NCBI RefSeq assembly: GCF_004005845.1
Contig: NZ_SADE01000001.1
Coordinates: 1,488,001 to 1,552,000 of the forward strand
Source of the DNA: Hwanghaeella grinnelliae
Lineage (GTDB): Bacteria > Pseudomonadota > Alphaproteobacteria > UBA8366 > Aestuariispiraceae
DNA: 64,000 nucleotides
Reading direction: 5' to 3'
The notes under the pieces are model-generated. The model did no database searches. It worked only from the letters and a program-made list of their open reading frames with translations, and was not told the DNA's origin. Made by a program: the position numbers and the translations under genes. Positions 43,148 through 52,803 of the stretch are shown here, in pieces; position 1 is the stretch's first letter, and each line of letters begins with the position of its first letter.

Positions 43148-44661
43148 CGGTGGGTCAGGCCAGCATAGCTGGTGGCGAACGGCCCCATACGCCCCAAACG
43201 CCAAAAACGCAGGCGGCGCCCGCAGCGCTTGCCGCCTTCGCGCAGGACCCGCTGGGTTTTGTCGAGACGGCCTTTCCTTGGGGCGAAGGGGAACTGCGGT
43301 CGCATACCGGCCCGGACGATTGGCAGCGCGACGTGTTGGGCGATATCACCGATGCGATGCGGGTCAGAAAGCCGAATGGCCGCGATCCCATCCGCTATGC
43401 CATTGCCAGCGGCCACGGCGTCGGCAAGTCGGCCCTGGTGTCCTGGTTGATTCTGTGGGCCGTTTCGACGAGCGCCGATGCCAAGGGCGTGGTGACCGCG
43501 AATACGGAACGGCAATTGCGCACCAAGACCTGGGTGGAGGTCGGCAAATGGCACCGTCTGATGACCGGACGAGCCGTGATGAAACTGGGGGCGACGGCCC
43601 TGACTGCCGCCGACAAGGACCTACAAAACACCTGGCGTGTGGATATGGTGCCTTGGAACGAACGCGCCACCGAAGCCTTCGCCGGCCTGCACAACCACGG
43701 CAAGCGCATCGCGCTGTTCTTCGACGAGGCGAGCGCGATCGACGACCGTATCTGGGAAACGGCCGAAGGCGCGCTGACGGATGAGGATACGGAAATCCTG
43801 TGGTTCGTGTGCGGCAACCCGACCCGGAACAAGGGCCGGTTCAAGGAATGCTTCCATCGCCTGCGCCATCGCTGGATCTGCAAGCAGGTGGACAGCCGCG
43901 CGGCCCGGCTGACCAACAAGGATCAGATCGCCGGCTGGATCGCGGATTATGGCGAGGATTCCGATTTCGTGCGGGTGCGCGTGCGCGGTGTCTTTCCCCA
44001 GAAAGGGCCGAACCAGTTCATCGCGACGGCGCTGGTCGAGGCCGCCGTGCAGCGCCAACCTCTCCCCGACGGATCGGCCGACAGGCTGGCCCCCACGGTG
44101 ATCGGTGTGGATGTCGCGCGCTATGGGGACGATCAGTCGGTGATCCTGGTGCGCAAGGGACGGGCGGTTTTGGAAATCTCCCGGTTCCGCAACAAGGATA
44201 CGTGGGAGGTCGCCCAACATACCGCGGAAAAGATGGCGCAATGGCGACCCGATGCGGTCTTTGTCGACGGCGGCGGTGTCGGCGGCGGCGTGGTCGACAG
44301 CTTGCGGCGGATGCATTGTCCCGCGATCGAGGTGTTGTTCGGGTCGAAGGCGTTACGCGATACGGAATACGCCAACCGCCGCGCGGAAATGTGGGGCGAA
44401 ATGCGGAAATGGCTGCAAACCGGAAGCCTGCCGGACGACCGCGAGTTGGCGGACGATCTGACCGGGCCGGAATACTCCTTCGTGCGGGAGAACGTGATCC
44501 AGCTGGAACGCAAGGCGGATATGAAAGCACGCGGTCTGGCTTCCCCCGATACCGGTGATGCCCTTGCCCTGACCTTCGCCCAACCGGTTCGAAGCCGGGC
44601 GTCCAACGAGCGGGACGGCATTCTTGCCGCCAACACGGAATTCGAGGTTTGGAATGACTGA
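43144..44661 (+). CDS. terL: Phage terminase large subunit
   Basis: 505-aa packaging motor. The ATPase has Walker A GHGVGKS at residues 90-96 and Walker B LFFDEA at 191-196. The C-terminal RNase-H-like nuclease starts IGVDVARYGDDQS at residue 320, with a further acidic cluster in DAVFVDGGGVGGGV. The full length is preserved and no disruption is visible. The ATG overlaps the preceding gene's stop. The 3' end overlaps the next small gene by 8 bp. Confidence 0.96.
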   Translation: MTVGQASIAGGERPHTPQTPKTQAAPAALAAFAQDPLGFVETAFPWGEGELRSHTGPDDWQRDVLGDITDAMRVRKPNGRDPIRYAIASGHGVGKSALVSWLILWAVSTSADAKGVVTANTERQLRTKTWVEVGKWHRLMTGRAVMKLGATALTAADKDLQNTWRVDMVPWNERATEAFAGLHNHGKRIALFFDEASAIDDRIWETAEGALTDEDTEILWFVCGNPTRNKGRFKECFHRLRHRWICKQVDSRAARLTNKDQIAGWIADYGEDSDFVRVRVRGVFPQKGPNQFIATALVEAAVQRQPLPDGSADRLAPTVIGVDVARYGDDQSVILVRKGRAVLEISRFRNKDTWEVAQHTAEKMAQWRPDAVFVDGGGVGGGVVDSLRRMHCPAIEVLFGSKALRDTEYANRRAEMWGEMRKWLQTGSLPDDRELADDLTGPEYSFVRENVIQLERKADMKARGLASPDTGDALALTFAQPVRSRASNERDGILAANTEFEVWND

Positions 44662-45142
44662 CGTCTTGGAAGCTGATTGCACCGATACTGTGGCTGGCCA
44701 TTCCTGGCGCGTGGTGTTTTGCGACCCCGAACCTTTGGACCCGGCTTGTGCCAGCTGGCGTGAGAGAGCGTTCAACGCGGTTCTGAAAATCCTGGCACCC
44801 GGTTTCCGGCATTGTTTTCTGATGCGGGCCTTGAGGACTGGCAGAGGGGACACGGCCGGCTGGCTGATCGTCAACCCGAATGCCGCCAGGCTCGATATCT
44901 TCGAAGTCTCGGATGGTGATGGCGGGGATAGGGGCTATGGAACTTACATAGACCGGCTGGCCCGGTCGGGCGCGGTGCATGTTCTGGACCTGCCGCAGCG
45001 ATATCCCGCAGCCGTCACCCTGCGCCCCTGGTTCAGTTGCGTGGAAGTGGTGAAGCACACCACCGGCGTGAAGCCGCCCTTCTGGGTCGTGACGCCGCGG
45101 CAGCTCTATCGATGGATCCGGGCAAACGGGCCGGACGTCTAA
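44654..45142 (+). CDS. Phage protein of unknown function between terminase and portal
   Basis: 162-aa soluble protein overlapping the terL stop. It starts MTDVLEADCTDTVAGHSWRV, followed by a beta-rich core (WLIVNPNAARLDIFEVSD) and VLDLPQRYPAAVTLRPWF. No catalytic motif was recognised. Genes of similar size and position occur in related temperate podoviruses of alphaproteobacteria (general knowledge), where their function is also unclear. Confidence 0.7.
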   Translation: MTDVLEADCTDTVAGHSWRVVFCDPEPLDPACASWRERAFNAVLKILAPGFRHCFLMRALRTGRGDTAGWLIVNPNAARLDIFEVSDGDGGDRGYGTYIDRLARSGAVHVLDLPQRYPAAVTLRPWFSCVEVVKHTTGVKPPFWVVTPRQLYRWIRANGPDV

Positions 45143-45251
45143 GCCGGACCATATCGAAAGCAGATTGATTGGAATGCGCCGCGCGGCGCCACGGGACCGG
45201 CATGCCGGAACGCACCCGGCACCGTCGGAACACCGGATGAAAGGAAAGACT

Positions 45252-45473
45252 ATGGGTGGATTGTTCAGTGCACCGAAACCGGCGCCGCCCGCGCCGGAGG
45301 ACGATGCCCTCAAGGCGCAACTGGATCTGCAAAAGCAGGAACGCGCGCGGGCCAAGGAGGCGAGCGATGCGAGGTTGCGGAACCTGCGCCGCCGGGGACA
45401 ACGCCGCCCCTTGCTGTTTTCCGGTTATGCCGGTGTCGAAGACGGCGACCGGAAGTCCGACACGCTCGGCTGA
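45252..45473 (+). CDS. Small phage protein upstream of portal
   Basis: 73 aa from the ATG at 45252, preceded by AAGGAAAG; an ATG at 45237 is in frame. It starts MGGLFSAPKPAPPAPEDD, has a charged coiled-coil-like middle (LQKQERARAKEASDARLRNL), and ends LLFSGYAGVEDGDRK. The MGG-pro-rich start and FSG tail are typical of small phage proteins found next to head genes. The function is unknown. Confidence 0.7.
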   Translation: MGGLFSAPKPAPPAPEDDALKAQLDLQKQERARAKEASDARLRNLRRRGQRRPLLFSGYAGVEDGDRKSDTLG

Positions 45474-45509
45474 CGCTGCAGACCCCCGATACTTTGAACG
45501 AGGCTTTTC

Positions 45510-47147
45510 ATGAACATGACCCATTCCGTGCAGGGGACCGGTGCGCAATCCGCCGAGGATACCGTGCTGGCGCGATACCGGCTTGCCGACCAGCGCCGCC
45601 GGCGTTGGGACGCGATCTTACAGGATGCCTACCGCTATACATTGCCAGAATTCGAAGCCGGGGATGGGGCGGATGAGGCATCGCGCGGTTCAGACCGACG
45701 CACGGCCTTGTTCGACAGCACAGGCGCAGACGCTTTGGATGAAAAGGCGGCCCGCACCCATGGCCAGTTGTTTCCACCGTTTCAGCATTGGATGTCGATC
45801 CAGGACCCCAAAGGGGACGATAGCCTTGGTGGCGGGCCGGAAGGCGCGCAAATGGAAGCGATGGTGGAACAAGCCCGTGCGGCGGCCGTGGAGCGGTTTC
45901 ACGATGCGTTGGATATTTCCAACTTCCACACGGAAATCGCCCCGGCCTTGCGGGAGGCCTATGTCTCGCTCGGTTGCATCAACATCAATTTCGGATCGCC
46001 CGAAAACCCGTTGAGTTTTGAGGCTGTGCCGGTTTCCCGTGTCGTCCCGGAAGAAGCGCCTGACGGCATTCCCCGCACAGTCTTCATCAAGCAACAAGTC
46101 CGTTTGCGCGACATTGCCCTGCGCTATCCAACCGCCCGCCTGCCGGAACGGTTGGAGCGGGAGAAGCAGCGCGACCCGGATCAAAACGTGGATGTGTTGG
46201 AAGCCAGTCTCTGGGTGCCGGGCGATGCCGCAACCGGGCAGGGCGCCCATGTCGACTGGTCGGTCTGGCTGCTGCAGGACGGGGAGGCCATCCTGCGTGA
46301 CCGATTGGAGAGTGAACGCACCATCGCCTTCCGCGTCGACAAGGCCCCGGGCGAAGTGATGGGGCGCGGACCTGTCTTGAAGGCATTGCCGGAAATCAAG
46401 ACGGCGAACAAGATCGTCGAACTTGTGCTGAAGAACGCCTCCATCGCCGTCAGCGGGATCTGGCAGGCGGAAGACGACGGCGTGCTCAACCCCGCCAATA
46501 TCCGCCTGGCGCCGGGGACGATCATTCCCAAGGCCGTGGGGTCGGCGGGGCTGACACCGTTGGAAGCGCCGGGCCGGTTTGATGTCTCGGAACTGATCCT
46601 GGGTGATTTGCAGCAGCGGATCCGCACCGCGATCAAAGGACCGGACCTGCCGCCGGCATCGGACGGCGTACGCACTGCCTTCGAGTTGGGTGAACGGCGC
46701 GCGGACCAGACGGCGGTGGAGATACCGCAAACCCTGCGCCTGCTGAACGAATGCTACGACCGGCTGGTGCGGCGCTGCCTGCATATTCTGTCGCATCATT
46801 CGATGGCCGGCAGCCGGTATTACATCGAACCCGTCCAGGTCGACGACCGCCGCATTCGGCTTGTACCGACATCGCCTATGGTGCGCGTCCAGGACGAAAT
46901 AGCGGCGCGGAACAGCTTCAATGGGGTGACGGCCGTCGCGCAATTCGCCGGGCCGGAACAGGTCGCCCGTTCGGTCAAGATGGACGATTTCGCCCGCTGG
47001 TGGCTGACGCAGTCGGGCTTTCCGCCCGACCTTATTAGAACACCGGATGAAGTCGCTGCGCTGGACCTCGAACAGCAGGCGGGGGTCGCGGCCCTCACCG
47101 ATGCGGCGGGCGCGGTCATTGGCGATGGGACGGCCCCCTATGAATGA
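45510..47147 (+). CDS. Phage portal (head-tail connector) protein, podovirus type
   Basis: 545-aa protein of the T7-like head-to-tail connecting family, which forms the dodecameric ring through which DNA is packaged. Typical features are YRYTLPEF near the start, the DSTGADALDEKAARTHGQLF segment (about 70-90), SFEAVPVSRV, and the VKMDDFARWWLTQSGFP region near the C-terminus. It is intact. It overlaps the following gene by 8 bp. Confidence 0.92.
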   Translation: MNMTHSVQGTGAQSAEDTVLARYRLADQRRRRWDAILQDAYRYTLPEFEAGDGADEASRGSDRRTALFDSTGADALDEKAARTHGQLFPPFQHWMSIQDPKGDDSLGGGPEGAQMEAMVEQARAAAVERFHDALDISNFHTEIAPALREAYVSLGCININFGSPENPLSFEAVPVSRVVPEEAPDGIPRTVFIKQQVRLRDIALRYPTARLPERLEREKQRDPDQNVDVLEASLWVPGDAATGQGAHVDWSVWLLQDGEAILRDRLESERTIAFRVDKAPGEVMGRGPVLKALPEIKTANKIVELVLKNASIAVSGIWQAEDDGVLNPANIRLAPGTIIPKAVGSAGLTPLEAPGRFDVSELILGDLQQRIRTAIKGPDLPPASDGVRTAFELGERRADQTAVEIPQTLRLLNECYDRLVRRCLHILSHHSMAGSRYYIEPVQVDDRRIRLVPTSPMVRVQDEIAARNSFNGVTAVAQFAGPEQVARSVKMDDFARWWLTQSGFPPDLIRTPDEVAALDLEQQAGVAALTDAAGAVIGDGTAPYE

Positions 47148-47376
47148 TCCGACCCCCGCGGCGCCGCCCGGCGACCCGGATGCGATTTCCCGCGTTTTTG
47201 CCCGCTGTTTTCGCGGCCGGGATGGGGAAAGGGCCTTGGCTTTCCTGCGCCGCTTGACCGTCGAGCGATGCCTGCCGGCGACGGCAAAGGCGGAAGAACT
47301 GCGTGACGCCGAAGGGCAGCGCCGGTTGGTGAAATTGATCGAAACCCTAGTCCAACGAGGTAACGAGGATGAATAG
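47140..47376 (+). CDS. Small phage protein of unknown function
   Basis: 78 aa starting MNDPTPAAPPGDPDAISRVF, overlapping both the portal stop and the next start, so it is embedded in the head operon. It is basic and helical (GERALAFLRRLTVERCLPAT). Position and size recall small accessory head proteins, but no motif identifies it. Confidence 0.7.
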   Translation: MNDPTPAAPPGDPDAISRVFARCFRGRDGERALAFLRRLTVERCLPATAKAEELRDAEGQRRLVKLIETLVQRGNEDE

Positions 47377-48022
47377 AGATAAGCACGTGCCGACCCCGCC
47401 CCTTGACCCGAATGCGGGAATGAGCCTCGCCGAACCCAGCGTGCCGTTGGTGGAGCGCAACCCGGAATCCGAACCCGGGCTGGGTGCTGAAATGGCGGAC
47501 TATACCCTGACGGTGCCGGAAGACCTGGCCGATATCGGCATAGAACCGGATACGGAACACCCGCTCTACAAGTCCGCCGCTGCTTGGGCGCGGGAGCGTC
47601 AATTGTCCCAGCACGACTTCGACGAATTGGCGGCCGGATTCTATCGAAACTTGGCAGAAGATGCGAAGCGCGATCAGGAATCCGAGCAGGCGGAACGCAA
47701 GTCTTTCATCGATGCTTTCGCGCCGGTGGCCATGCAGGGGCGGGACGATGATGCCGCCTTGGAGGCCGCGCGCCGCAACGCACGGCCGGTTGTTGACTGG
47801 GCGGCGGGTCTTCTTGCCCCGGCCATTCGTCAGAACCCGGACCTGGGTCAGATGCTTGAGGAAGTCTTCTCCTTCGCCGATGGGGTTGCGCTGATGCGGG
47901 CCGTAAAATCCGCGATCGGGGAAAAGACGCCGGGCCCGCAGCCGACGCCGTCGGGCATGCCCAAACCGCGTTCCGCCGAGGAAGTGCTCTACGGCGCCAC
48001 CACGCCCGCCCGAGGCCTATGA
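47369..48022 (+). CDS. Probable capsid scaffolding protein
   Basis: 217-aa acidic, helix-rich protein located between portal and major capsid, the standard place for scaffold genes. It has the sequence VPEDLADIGIEPDTEHPLYK, a charged coiled-coil middle (NLAEDAKRDQESEQAERKSF), and a proline-rich, basic C-terminus (SGMPKPRSAEEVLYG), which in podovirus scaffolds contacts the coat. Identification rests on position and composition. Confidence 0.7.
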   Translation: MNRDKHVPTPPLDPNAGMSLAEPSVPLVERNPESEPGLGAEMADYTLTVPEDLADIGIEPDTEHPLYKSAAAWARERQLSQHDFDELAAGFYRNLAEDAKRDQESEQAERKSFIDAFAPVAMQGRDDDAALEAARRNARPVVDWAAGLLAPAIRQNPDLGQMLEEVFSFADGVALMRAVKSAIGEKTPGPQPTPSGMPKPRSAEEVLYGATTPARGL

Positions 48023-48099
48023 CGTACATGGCGTCTGTGACGCAAAGGGTCCTCTGATGGGCGCTCTTTCGGATACTGATTTCAACCAAGGAGTAAAAG

Positions 48100-49104
48100 A
48101 TGCCGCAAATCGGTGACACCTATCTGAACCTGGCCGACGGCTTCAAGCGGTCGGCATCCGGGGATTCCCGCGAGGCGATCGTCGCCGAGCTTCTGTCCCA
48201 GACCAACGAGATCATGCTGGACGCGCACGCCATGCCCGCCAATGACGGGGCCAGCCATATTTCCACGGTCCGGACGGGCCTGCCTTCCACCACATGGCGC
48301 AAGTTGTACAAGGGCGTGCCGGTCTCCAAATCCACGACCCAGCAAGTGCGCGATACCTGCGGCATGCTGGAAAGTTTCTCTAGCCACGACCGCGACCTTG
48401 TCGACAAACAGGTCCTGCCGCAGCGCTTCCGCATCATCGAAAGCCGGGCGCATCTGGAAGCGATGGGTCAGGAAATGGCCGCGACCTTCATCTATGGCGA
48501 TACGGCCGTCGCGCCGGAAAAGTTCATGGGCCTGGCCCCGCGTTACAACGCCTATCAGGACAGCGACGATGGCAAGTCCAGTTTTAACGTGATCGACGCG
48601 GGCGGCGAGGTCGCGGATGCCAATACGTCTATCTGGTTCGTCAAATGGGGCGATAGCACGGCCCATTTCATCTATCCGAAAGGATCGAAGGCGGGCTTGC
48701 GCCATGACGATTTGGGCCTGGATACGGTCGAGGATGGGGAGGGGAACCCGTACCGCGCCTATCGCGACCATTACAAGCACGATATCGGCCTGGTGGTGAA
48801 GGACTGGCGCGCCATTGCCCGGGTCGCGAATGTCGATGTCGCGGCGATGCGCGCTGGCAATACCGCGATCGAGGACTTCATGCTGGAAGCCTTTTACCGC
48901 ACCGACGACACCAGCGGCACCATGGCGATCTATTGCAACCGCGAGGTTCAGGTGGCGCTGCATAAACGCGCCAAGTCGCAGCAGAACGTGAACCTGACCC
49001 TGGAGACCTTTGAGGGCCGCAAGGTGGTCAGTTTCCTGGGCGCGCCGATCCGCCGCGTCCGTGCCATCCGGAACACAGAGGCCCTGGTGCCGGCCGACGT
49101 CTAG
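48100..49104 (+). CDS. Major capsid protein
   Basis: 334-aa coat protein, presumably HK97-fold. AAGGAG precedes the ATG. Supporting stretches are NEIMLDAHAMPANDGASHIS, AATFIYGDTAVAPEKFMGLA and the C-terminal LGAPIRRVRAIRNTEALVP, a common ending in BPP-1/N4-like-type coats. It directly follows the scaffold gene and precedes the cement gene. It is intact. Confidence 0.88.
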   Translation: MPQIGDTYLNLADGFKRSASGDSREAIVAELLSQTNEIMLDAHAMPANDGASHISTVRTGLPSTTWRKLYKGVPVSKSTTQQVRDTCGMLESFSSHDRDLVDKQVLPQRFRIIESRAHLEAMGQEMAATFIYGDTAVAPEKFMGLAPRYNAYQDSDDGKSSFNVIDAGGEVADANTSIWFVKWGDSTAHFIYPKGSKAGLRHDDLGLDTVEDGEGNPYRAYRDHYKHDIGLVVKDWRAIARVANVDVAAMRAGNTAIEDFMLEAFYRTDDTSGTMAIYCNREVQVALHKRAKSQQNVNLTLETFEGRKVVSFLGAPIRRVRAIRNTEALVPADV

Positions 49105-49151
49105 GTGTCGCCTTCCAATACCCTCGATCCCTTTTTCCAAGGAGTGAATGC

Positions 49152-49550
49152 ATGATCCTCGATAGCGAATTGCTGCTGTCCGACGGCCAGGAAATCACCG
49201 CGACGGCCGCATCGGACGACTTCATCGACTTCGGCTCTAACCGCGATGTGGGGCCCGGCACGCCGGTGCCGCTGCTGATCCAGGTCGCTTCCGATTTCAG
49301 CGACATGGACGACCTGACGGTCGATATCCAGACCAGTGGCGACCCGACCTTCAGTGCTGGTGTGAAGACCCTGGCCAGCATGACTGTGCCCGTCGCCGAC
49401 CTGGTGCAGGGCTATCAGTTCCCCGTCGGCCATCTGCCGAACCATTGCCGGCGGTATTTGCGGCTGAACTATACGGTCGGCACGCCGGGCGCCTCGCCGG
49501 GCGGCGCGATTACGGCGGGTATCGTCTGGGGCGTTCAGACCAACCGTTGA
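49152..49550 (+). CDS. Bbp16-like capsid cement protein
   Basis: 132-aa beta-rich protein resembling the cement protein of Bordetella phage BPP-1. It opens MILDSELLLSDGQEITATAA and SDDFIDFGSNRDVGPGTPVP, and ends with RYLRLNYTVGTPGASPGGAI then TAGIVWGVQ. Cement proteins clamp coat subunits from outside after expansion (family knowledge). An ATG four bases upstream, out of frame, was ignored. Confidence 0.87.
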   Translation: MILDSELLLSDGQEITATAASDDFIDFGSNRDVGPGTPVPLLIQVASDFSDMDDLTVDIQTSGDPTFSAGVKTLASMTVPVADLVQGYQFPVGHLPNHCRRYLRLNYTVGTPGASPGGAITAGIVWGVQTNR

Positions 49551-49657
49551 CGGTTTGGACGCTTCCGGGGCCGCCGGAGGGGGAAGCGATCCTCCGCCCC
49601 CTCCGGCACCCGAGCACCGCTTTCCATCCGTAAATCTCATCACCCTGGGAGGGCCTG

Positions 49658-50245
49658 ATGGCCGTATCCGATATTGCGCTTTGCGGCGCCGCCCTTATCC
49701 GTTTGGGCGCGGAACCGATCACCGCTTTCGAGGAAGGCACCGCCGAAGCGGATATCGCCGGCGCGCTCTATCCCATCGTACGGGACGGGTTGCTCAGCGC
49801 CTATCCGTGGAGCTTCGCCACCGCGCAACGCGCTTTGGCCCAGTTGTCCGGCGTGCCGGTCGCCGACTTCGCCTTCGCCTATCCATTGCCGCCGGATTTC
49901 CTGCGCGCGCTTTCCCTGGGCCACGGGGCGCGGGGACAAACCGTGCCCGCCGGGCGCGGCGCGGAATACCGGATCCATGAGCGGCGCATTCACACGAATG
50001 TGGAAATGCCGGTGCTGACCTATGTTTTCCGCCCGGCCGAAAGCGGGTTCCCGCCTTATTTCGACAAGGCGCTGACCGACAAGCTGTCGGCTGAATTCTG
50101 CCTGCCGATCACCGAGAACACCGCCCGCGCCGACCTGCTGCAGAAACTGGCCGGGCAAAGCTTCCAACAAGCCAAGACCGCCGACGCCCAGGGACAATCG
50201 CCGGGGCGGATCGAGGACTTCGCCCTGATCGACGCGCGGGGTTGA
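49658..50245 (+). CDS. T7 gp11-like tail tubular protein A / head-tail adaptor
   Basis: 195 aa after a GGGAGG ribosome site. The N-terminus VSDIALCGAALIRLGAEPIT and the YPIVRDGLLSAYPWSFATAQ segment are typical of the tail tubular A family that joins portal to nozzle. It ends two bases before the nozzle gene start. It is intact. Confidence 0.85.
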   Translation: MAVSDIALCGAALIRLGAEPITAFEEGTAEADIAGALYPIVRDGLLSAYPWSFATAQRALAQLSGVPVADFAFAYPLPPDFLRALSLGHGARGQTVPAGRGAEYRIHERRIHTNVEMPVLTYVFRPAESGFPPYFDKALTDKLSAEFCLPITENTARADLLQKLAGQSFQQAKTADAQGQSPGRIEDFALIDARG

Positions 50246-50247
50246 TC

Positions 50248-52215
50248 ATGGTGGCGCGCACACATGTCACACAGTTCAGCTTCGACAAGGGCATCATCGA
50301 CGAGGACCTGCTGGGCCGCCGCGACATCAAGGCCTATCCGGGCGGTCTGCGGCAGGCGAAGAATATGATCGGCGTCATCGGTGGACCGATATCGCGCCGG
50401 GGCGGGCTGGCCTTTGTCGCTGAGCTACCCTCGTCGGCGGGGGACGGCGCGCGGCTGGCGGCCTTTCACTTCCGGCTGGAGCAAATCTATCTGCTGGCCT
50501 TCCTGGACGAAACAGCGCGGATCTATAAGGACGACGCGCTGCAGGCGGAACTGGCCATGCCCTATGGCGGGGCGCAGCTGGCGGCACTGGATTTCGACCA
50601 GTCGCTCGACACCATGCTGCTGACACATGAGGAGGTCGAGCCCAAGCAGTTGCAGCGCCAGGGATCCCACAGCGACTGGGCGCTCAACCCCATCGCCTTC
50701 CGGAACCTGCCGACGCATCCGTTTAGCGGCCCGACCGCGGGCCAGGCCACGCCGAGCGGTACGACCGGCGCGGTGACGGTGACGAGCACGGCCGAGGATT
50801 TCACCGTCGCGGCGGTGGGCGATGTGGTGCGCCTCAATGGCGGGCGCATCACGATCACAAGCATTACAGGCGATACCGAGGTTGCTGGGACAACGCAGGA
50901 GGATTTGGACGATACGAAGGTCGCGGAGGCCGGGGCCTGGAGTGTCGAGCAACAGGCCTGGTCCGACGCAAAGGGTTATCCCCGGTCTGTCCATCTGGAC
51001 GGCAACCGGTCCTTCTGGGGCGGGTCCAAGGACTTGCTGCAAAGGGTCTGGGGGTCGGCCTCCGGCGGGGTGGACCTGTTCGACTTTTTCGAAACCAAGG
51101 ACCGCCTGGACGATGAATTCGTCGAGGACGATCTGGTAGGCAGTCAGGTGAACGCGGTGTCCCATATCCATGCGCTGGGCGATCAGTTCTTTTTCACCTC
51201 CGGCGGGGTCTTCGTGAACCGGGTGACAGATGACAGTCCGGTGACGGTCGAAAACTTTCACCCGCGCAAGCATTTCCCGACCCCCATCGCGCCCGTCAAA
51301 CCGGTGGCCAGCGATGGCGCTGTGGTCTGCGTCACCGCCGACGGGGCGGGCCGCGCCGTGGGTTGCGCGGAAGTCGTCTTCGACGTCGGCAGCGATGGCT
51401 ATATCGCGAGCGACCTGAATATCCTGTCGGCCAGCGTGATGCGGGAACCGGTGGATATGGCGGCCCGTGCGTCTGACGGTGTGCGGGGCGCGCATCACCG
51501 CTTCGTGGTGAACACGGATGGCACGGTCGCGGTGCATCATTCCCTGCGTCGGCAGGAGGTCAGCGGCTGGACCCTATGGGAAAGCGCCGGTCTATCGGCG
51601 GATGACGCGGTGCTGAAAGTCGCCGTCGTCGGGAATACGCCGTATTTCCTGGTCCGCCGGACGATCGACGGGGCGACGCGTTACTTCATCGAAAAACACG
51701 CGCTGGACCGCATGTTCGACAGTTCGGTGAAGGCACGTTTCCAGGAACCGAGCGATACGCTGGACGGATTGGACCATCTGGAAGGGTTGCAGGTGCAGGT
51801 CTTCGCCGATGGCGCTTTGCGCGACCCGGCCGTCGTCACCGATGGCACGGTCGCGGTGACCGATGGCGGCGCGGCCTTCCCGGCCATGGAGGTCGAGGCC
51901 GGCATGCCTTTCGATTGGGTCGTCGAACCATTGCCGGTGGAAGCCCAGATCGCGGAGGGCACCCTGGTCGGTCAGAAACACCGCCTGATCGCGGTCACCC
52001 TGGAACTGAAAGACGCCTATCCCTTCGAGGTGAACGGGCGACCGGTCAATTTCCGCCGCTTCGGGGAATTCCGGCTGGACGAGGCGCCGAAGCCGTTCAG
52101 CGGGCGTAAGCGTCGGCGTTTCCTGGGGTGGAACCGCGGGCAAGGGGCGAGTTTCACCGCGTCGGGAACCTTGCCTGCGACCTTCCTGTCGGCGGTCGCG
52201 GAAGTCGGCCAATAA
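50248..52215 (+). CDS. T7 gp12-like tail tubular protein B (nozzle)
   Basis: 655 aa from the ATG at 50248 (a TTG at 50242 is also open). The family opening is ARTHVTQFSFDKGIIDEDLL, with GRRDIKAYPGGLRQAKNMIG and GPISRRGGLAFVAE. The body has long beta-rich repeats, and the ending MPFDWVVEPLPVEA matches the usual gp12-like C-terminal fold. It forms the tail tip with the gp11-like adaptor. It is intact. Confidence 0.87.
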   Translation: MVARTHVTQFSFDKGIIDEDLLGRRDIKAYPGGLRQAKNMIGVIGGPISRRGGLAFVAELPSSAGDGARLAAFHFRLEQIYLLAFLDETARIYKDDALQAELAMPYGGAQLAALDFDQSLDTMLLTHEEVEPKQLQRQGSHSDWALNPIAFRNLPTHPFSGPTAGQATPSGTTGAVTVTSTAEDFTVAAVGDVVRLNGGRITITSITGDTEVAGTTQEDLDDTKVAEAGAWSVEQQAWSDAKGYPRSVHLDGNRSFWGGSKDLLQRVWGSASGGVDLFDFFETKDRLDDEFVEDDLVGSQVNAVSHIHALGDQFFFTSGGVFVNRVTDDSPVTVENFHPRKHFPTPIAPVKPVASDGAVVCVTADGAGRAVGCAEVVFDVGSDGYIASDLNILSASVMREPVDMAARASDGVRGAHHRFVVNTDGTVAVHHSLRRQEVSGWTLWESAGLSADDAVLKVAVVGNTPYFLVRRTIDGATRYFIEKHALDRMFDSSVKARFQEPSDTLDGLDHLEGLQVQVFADGALRDPAVVTDGTVAVTDGGAAFPAMEVEAGMPFDWVVEPLPVEAQIAEGTLVGQKHRLIAVTLELKDAYPFEVNGRPVNFRRFGEFRLDEAPKPFSGRKRRRFLGWNRGQGASFTASGTLPATFLSAVAEVGQ

Positions 52216-52237
52216 GTTTGGGAAAAAGGAGAGTGTG

Positions 52238-52768
52238 ATGGGATCGGGTGCTGGAAAGGTGATTTTGCCCTTGATGTCGCTGGCCGCCGCGCCGATGACC
52301 GGCGGCGCAAGTTTGGCGGGGCTGGGCGGTATAAGCGGTGTGGGGACGGCGGCGGGGCTCGCAAATGCGGGGATCGGCCTGCTGAGGGACCGCAGCCGGG
52401 CCCGGTCCGAGGAGGCTGCGACGGCGGCCGAGATTCAATCGACCCGCACCGACAAATTGCTGGGCGAATTAGGCTTGGCCGAACAACGGATTGAGGCGGA
52501 AAAGCGCCGCGCCCGGGACTTGGCCGCGATCGCCAATAGCGGCCGGTCGGGGGCAAGCGCCAAGGCCGGGCTGGCCGGCGCCGCGGACCGGGACAATCAG
52601 GCGGTCTTCGCTTCGCTCGCCGGGCGTCAGGTGGCGTTGGACAGCCGCGCCCGCAGCCGCATCGCGGCTTTGCGCCGACGGTCCCGTAGCGGCGCGACGG
52701 ATCGGGCCTTCGGCCTGCTCGACGATGTCCGGGACATCGGCGGAATACTGAACGGCGCGTCTTCCTAA
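52238..52768 (+). CDS. Probable internal virion or tail-associated protein
   Basis: 176 aa from an ATG after AAAAGGAGAG; a GTG one codon upstream is also open. It has a hydrophobic glycine-rich start (GGASLAGLGGISGVGTAAGL) and then long charged helices (ATAAEIQSTRTDKLLGELGL, AEQRIEAEKRRARDLAAIA). Its position after the nozzle and its composition fit short internal virion or ejection proteins of T7-like phages. Larger ejection proteins equivalent to gp15 and gp16 are missing. Confidence 0.65.
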   Translation: MGSGAGKVILPLMSLAAAPMTGGASLAGLGGISGVGTAAGLANAGIGLLRDRSRARSEEAATAAEIQSTRTDKLLGELGLAEQRIEAEKRRARDLAAIANSGRSGASAKAGLAGAADRDNQAVFASLAGRQVALDSRARSRIAALRRRSRSGATDRAFGLLDDVRDIGGILNGASS

Positions 52769-52803
52769 TACACACTCCCTTTACAAAACGAACGGGAAAT
52801 CTC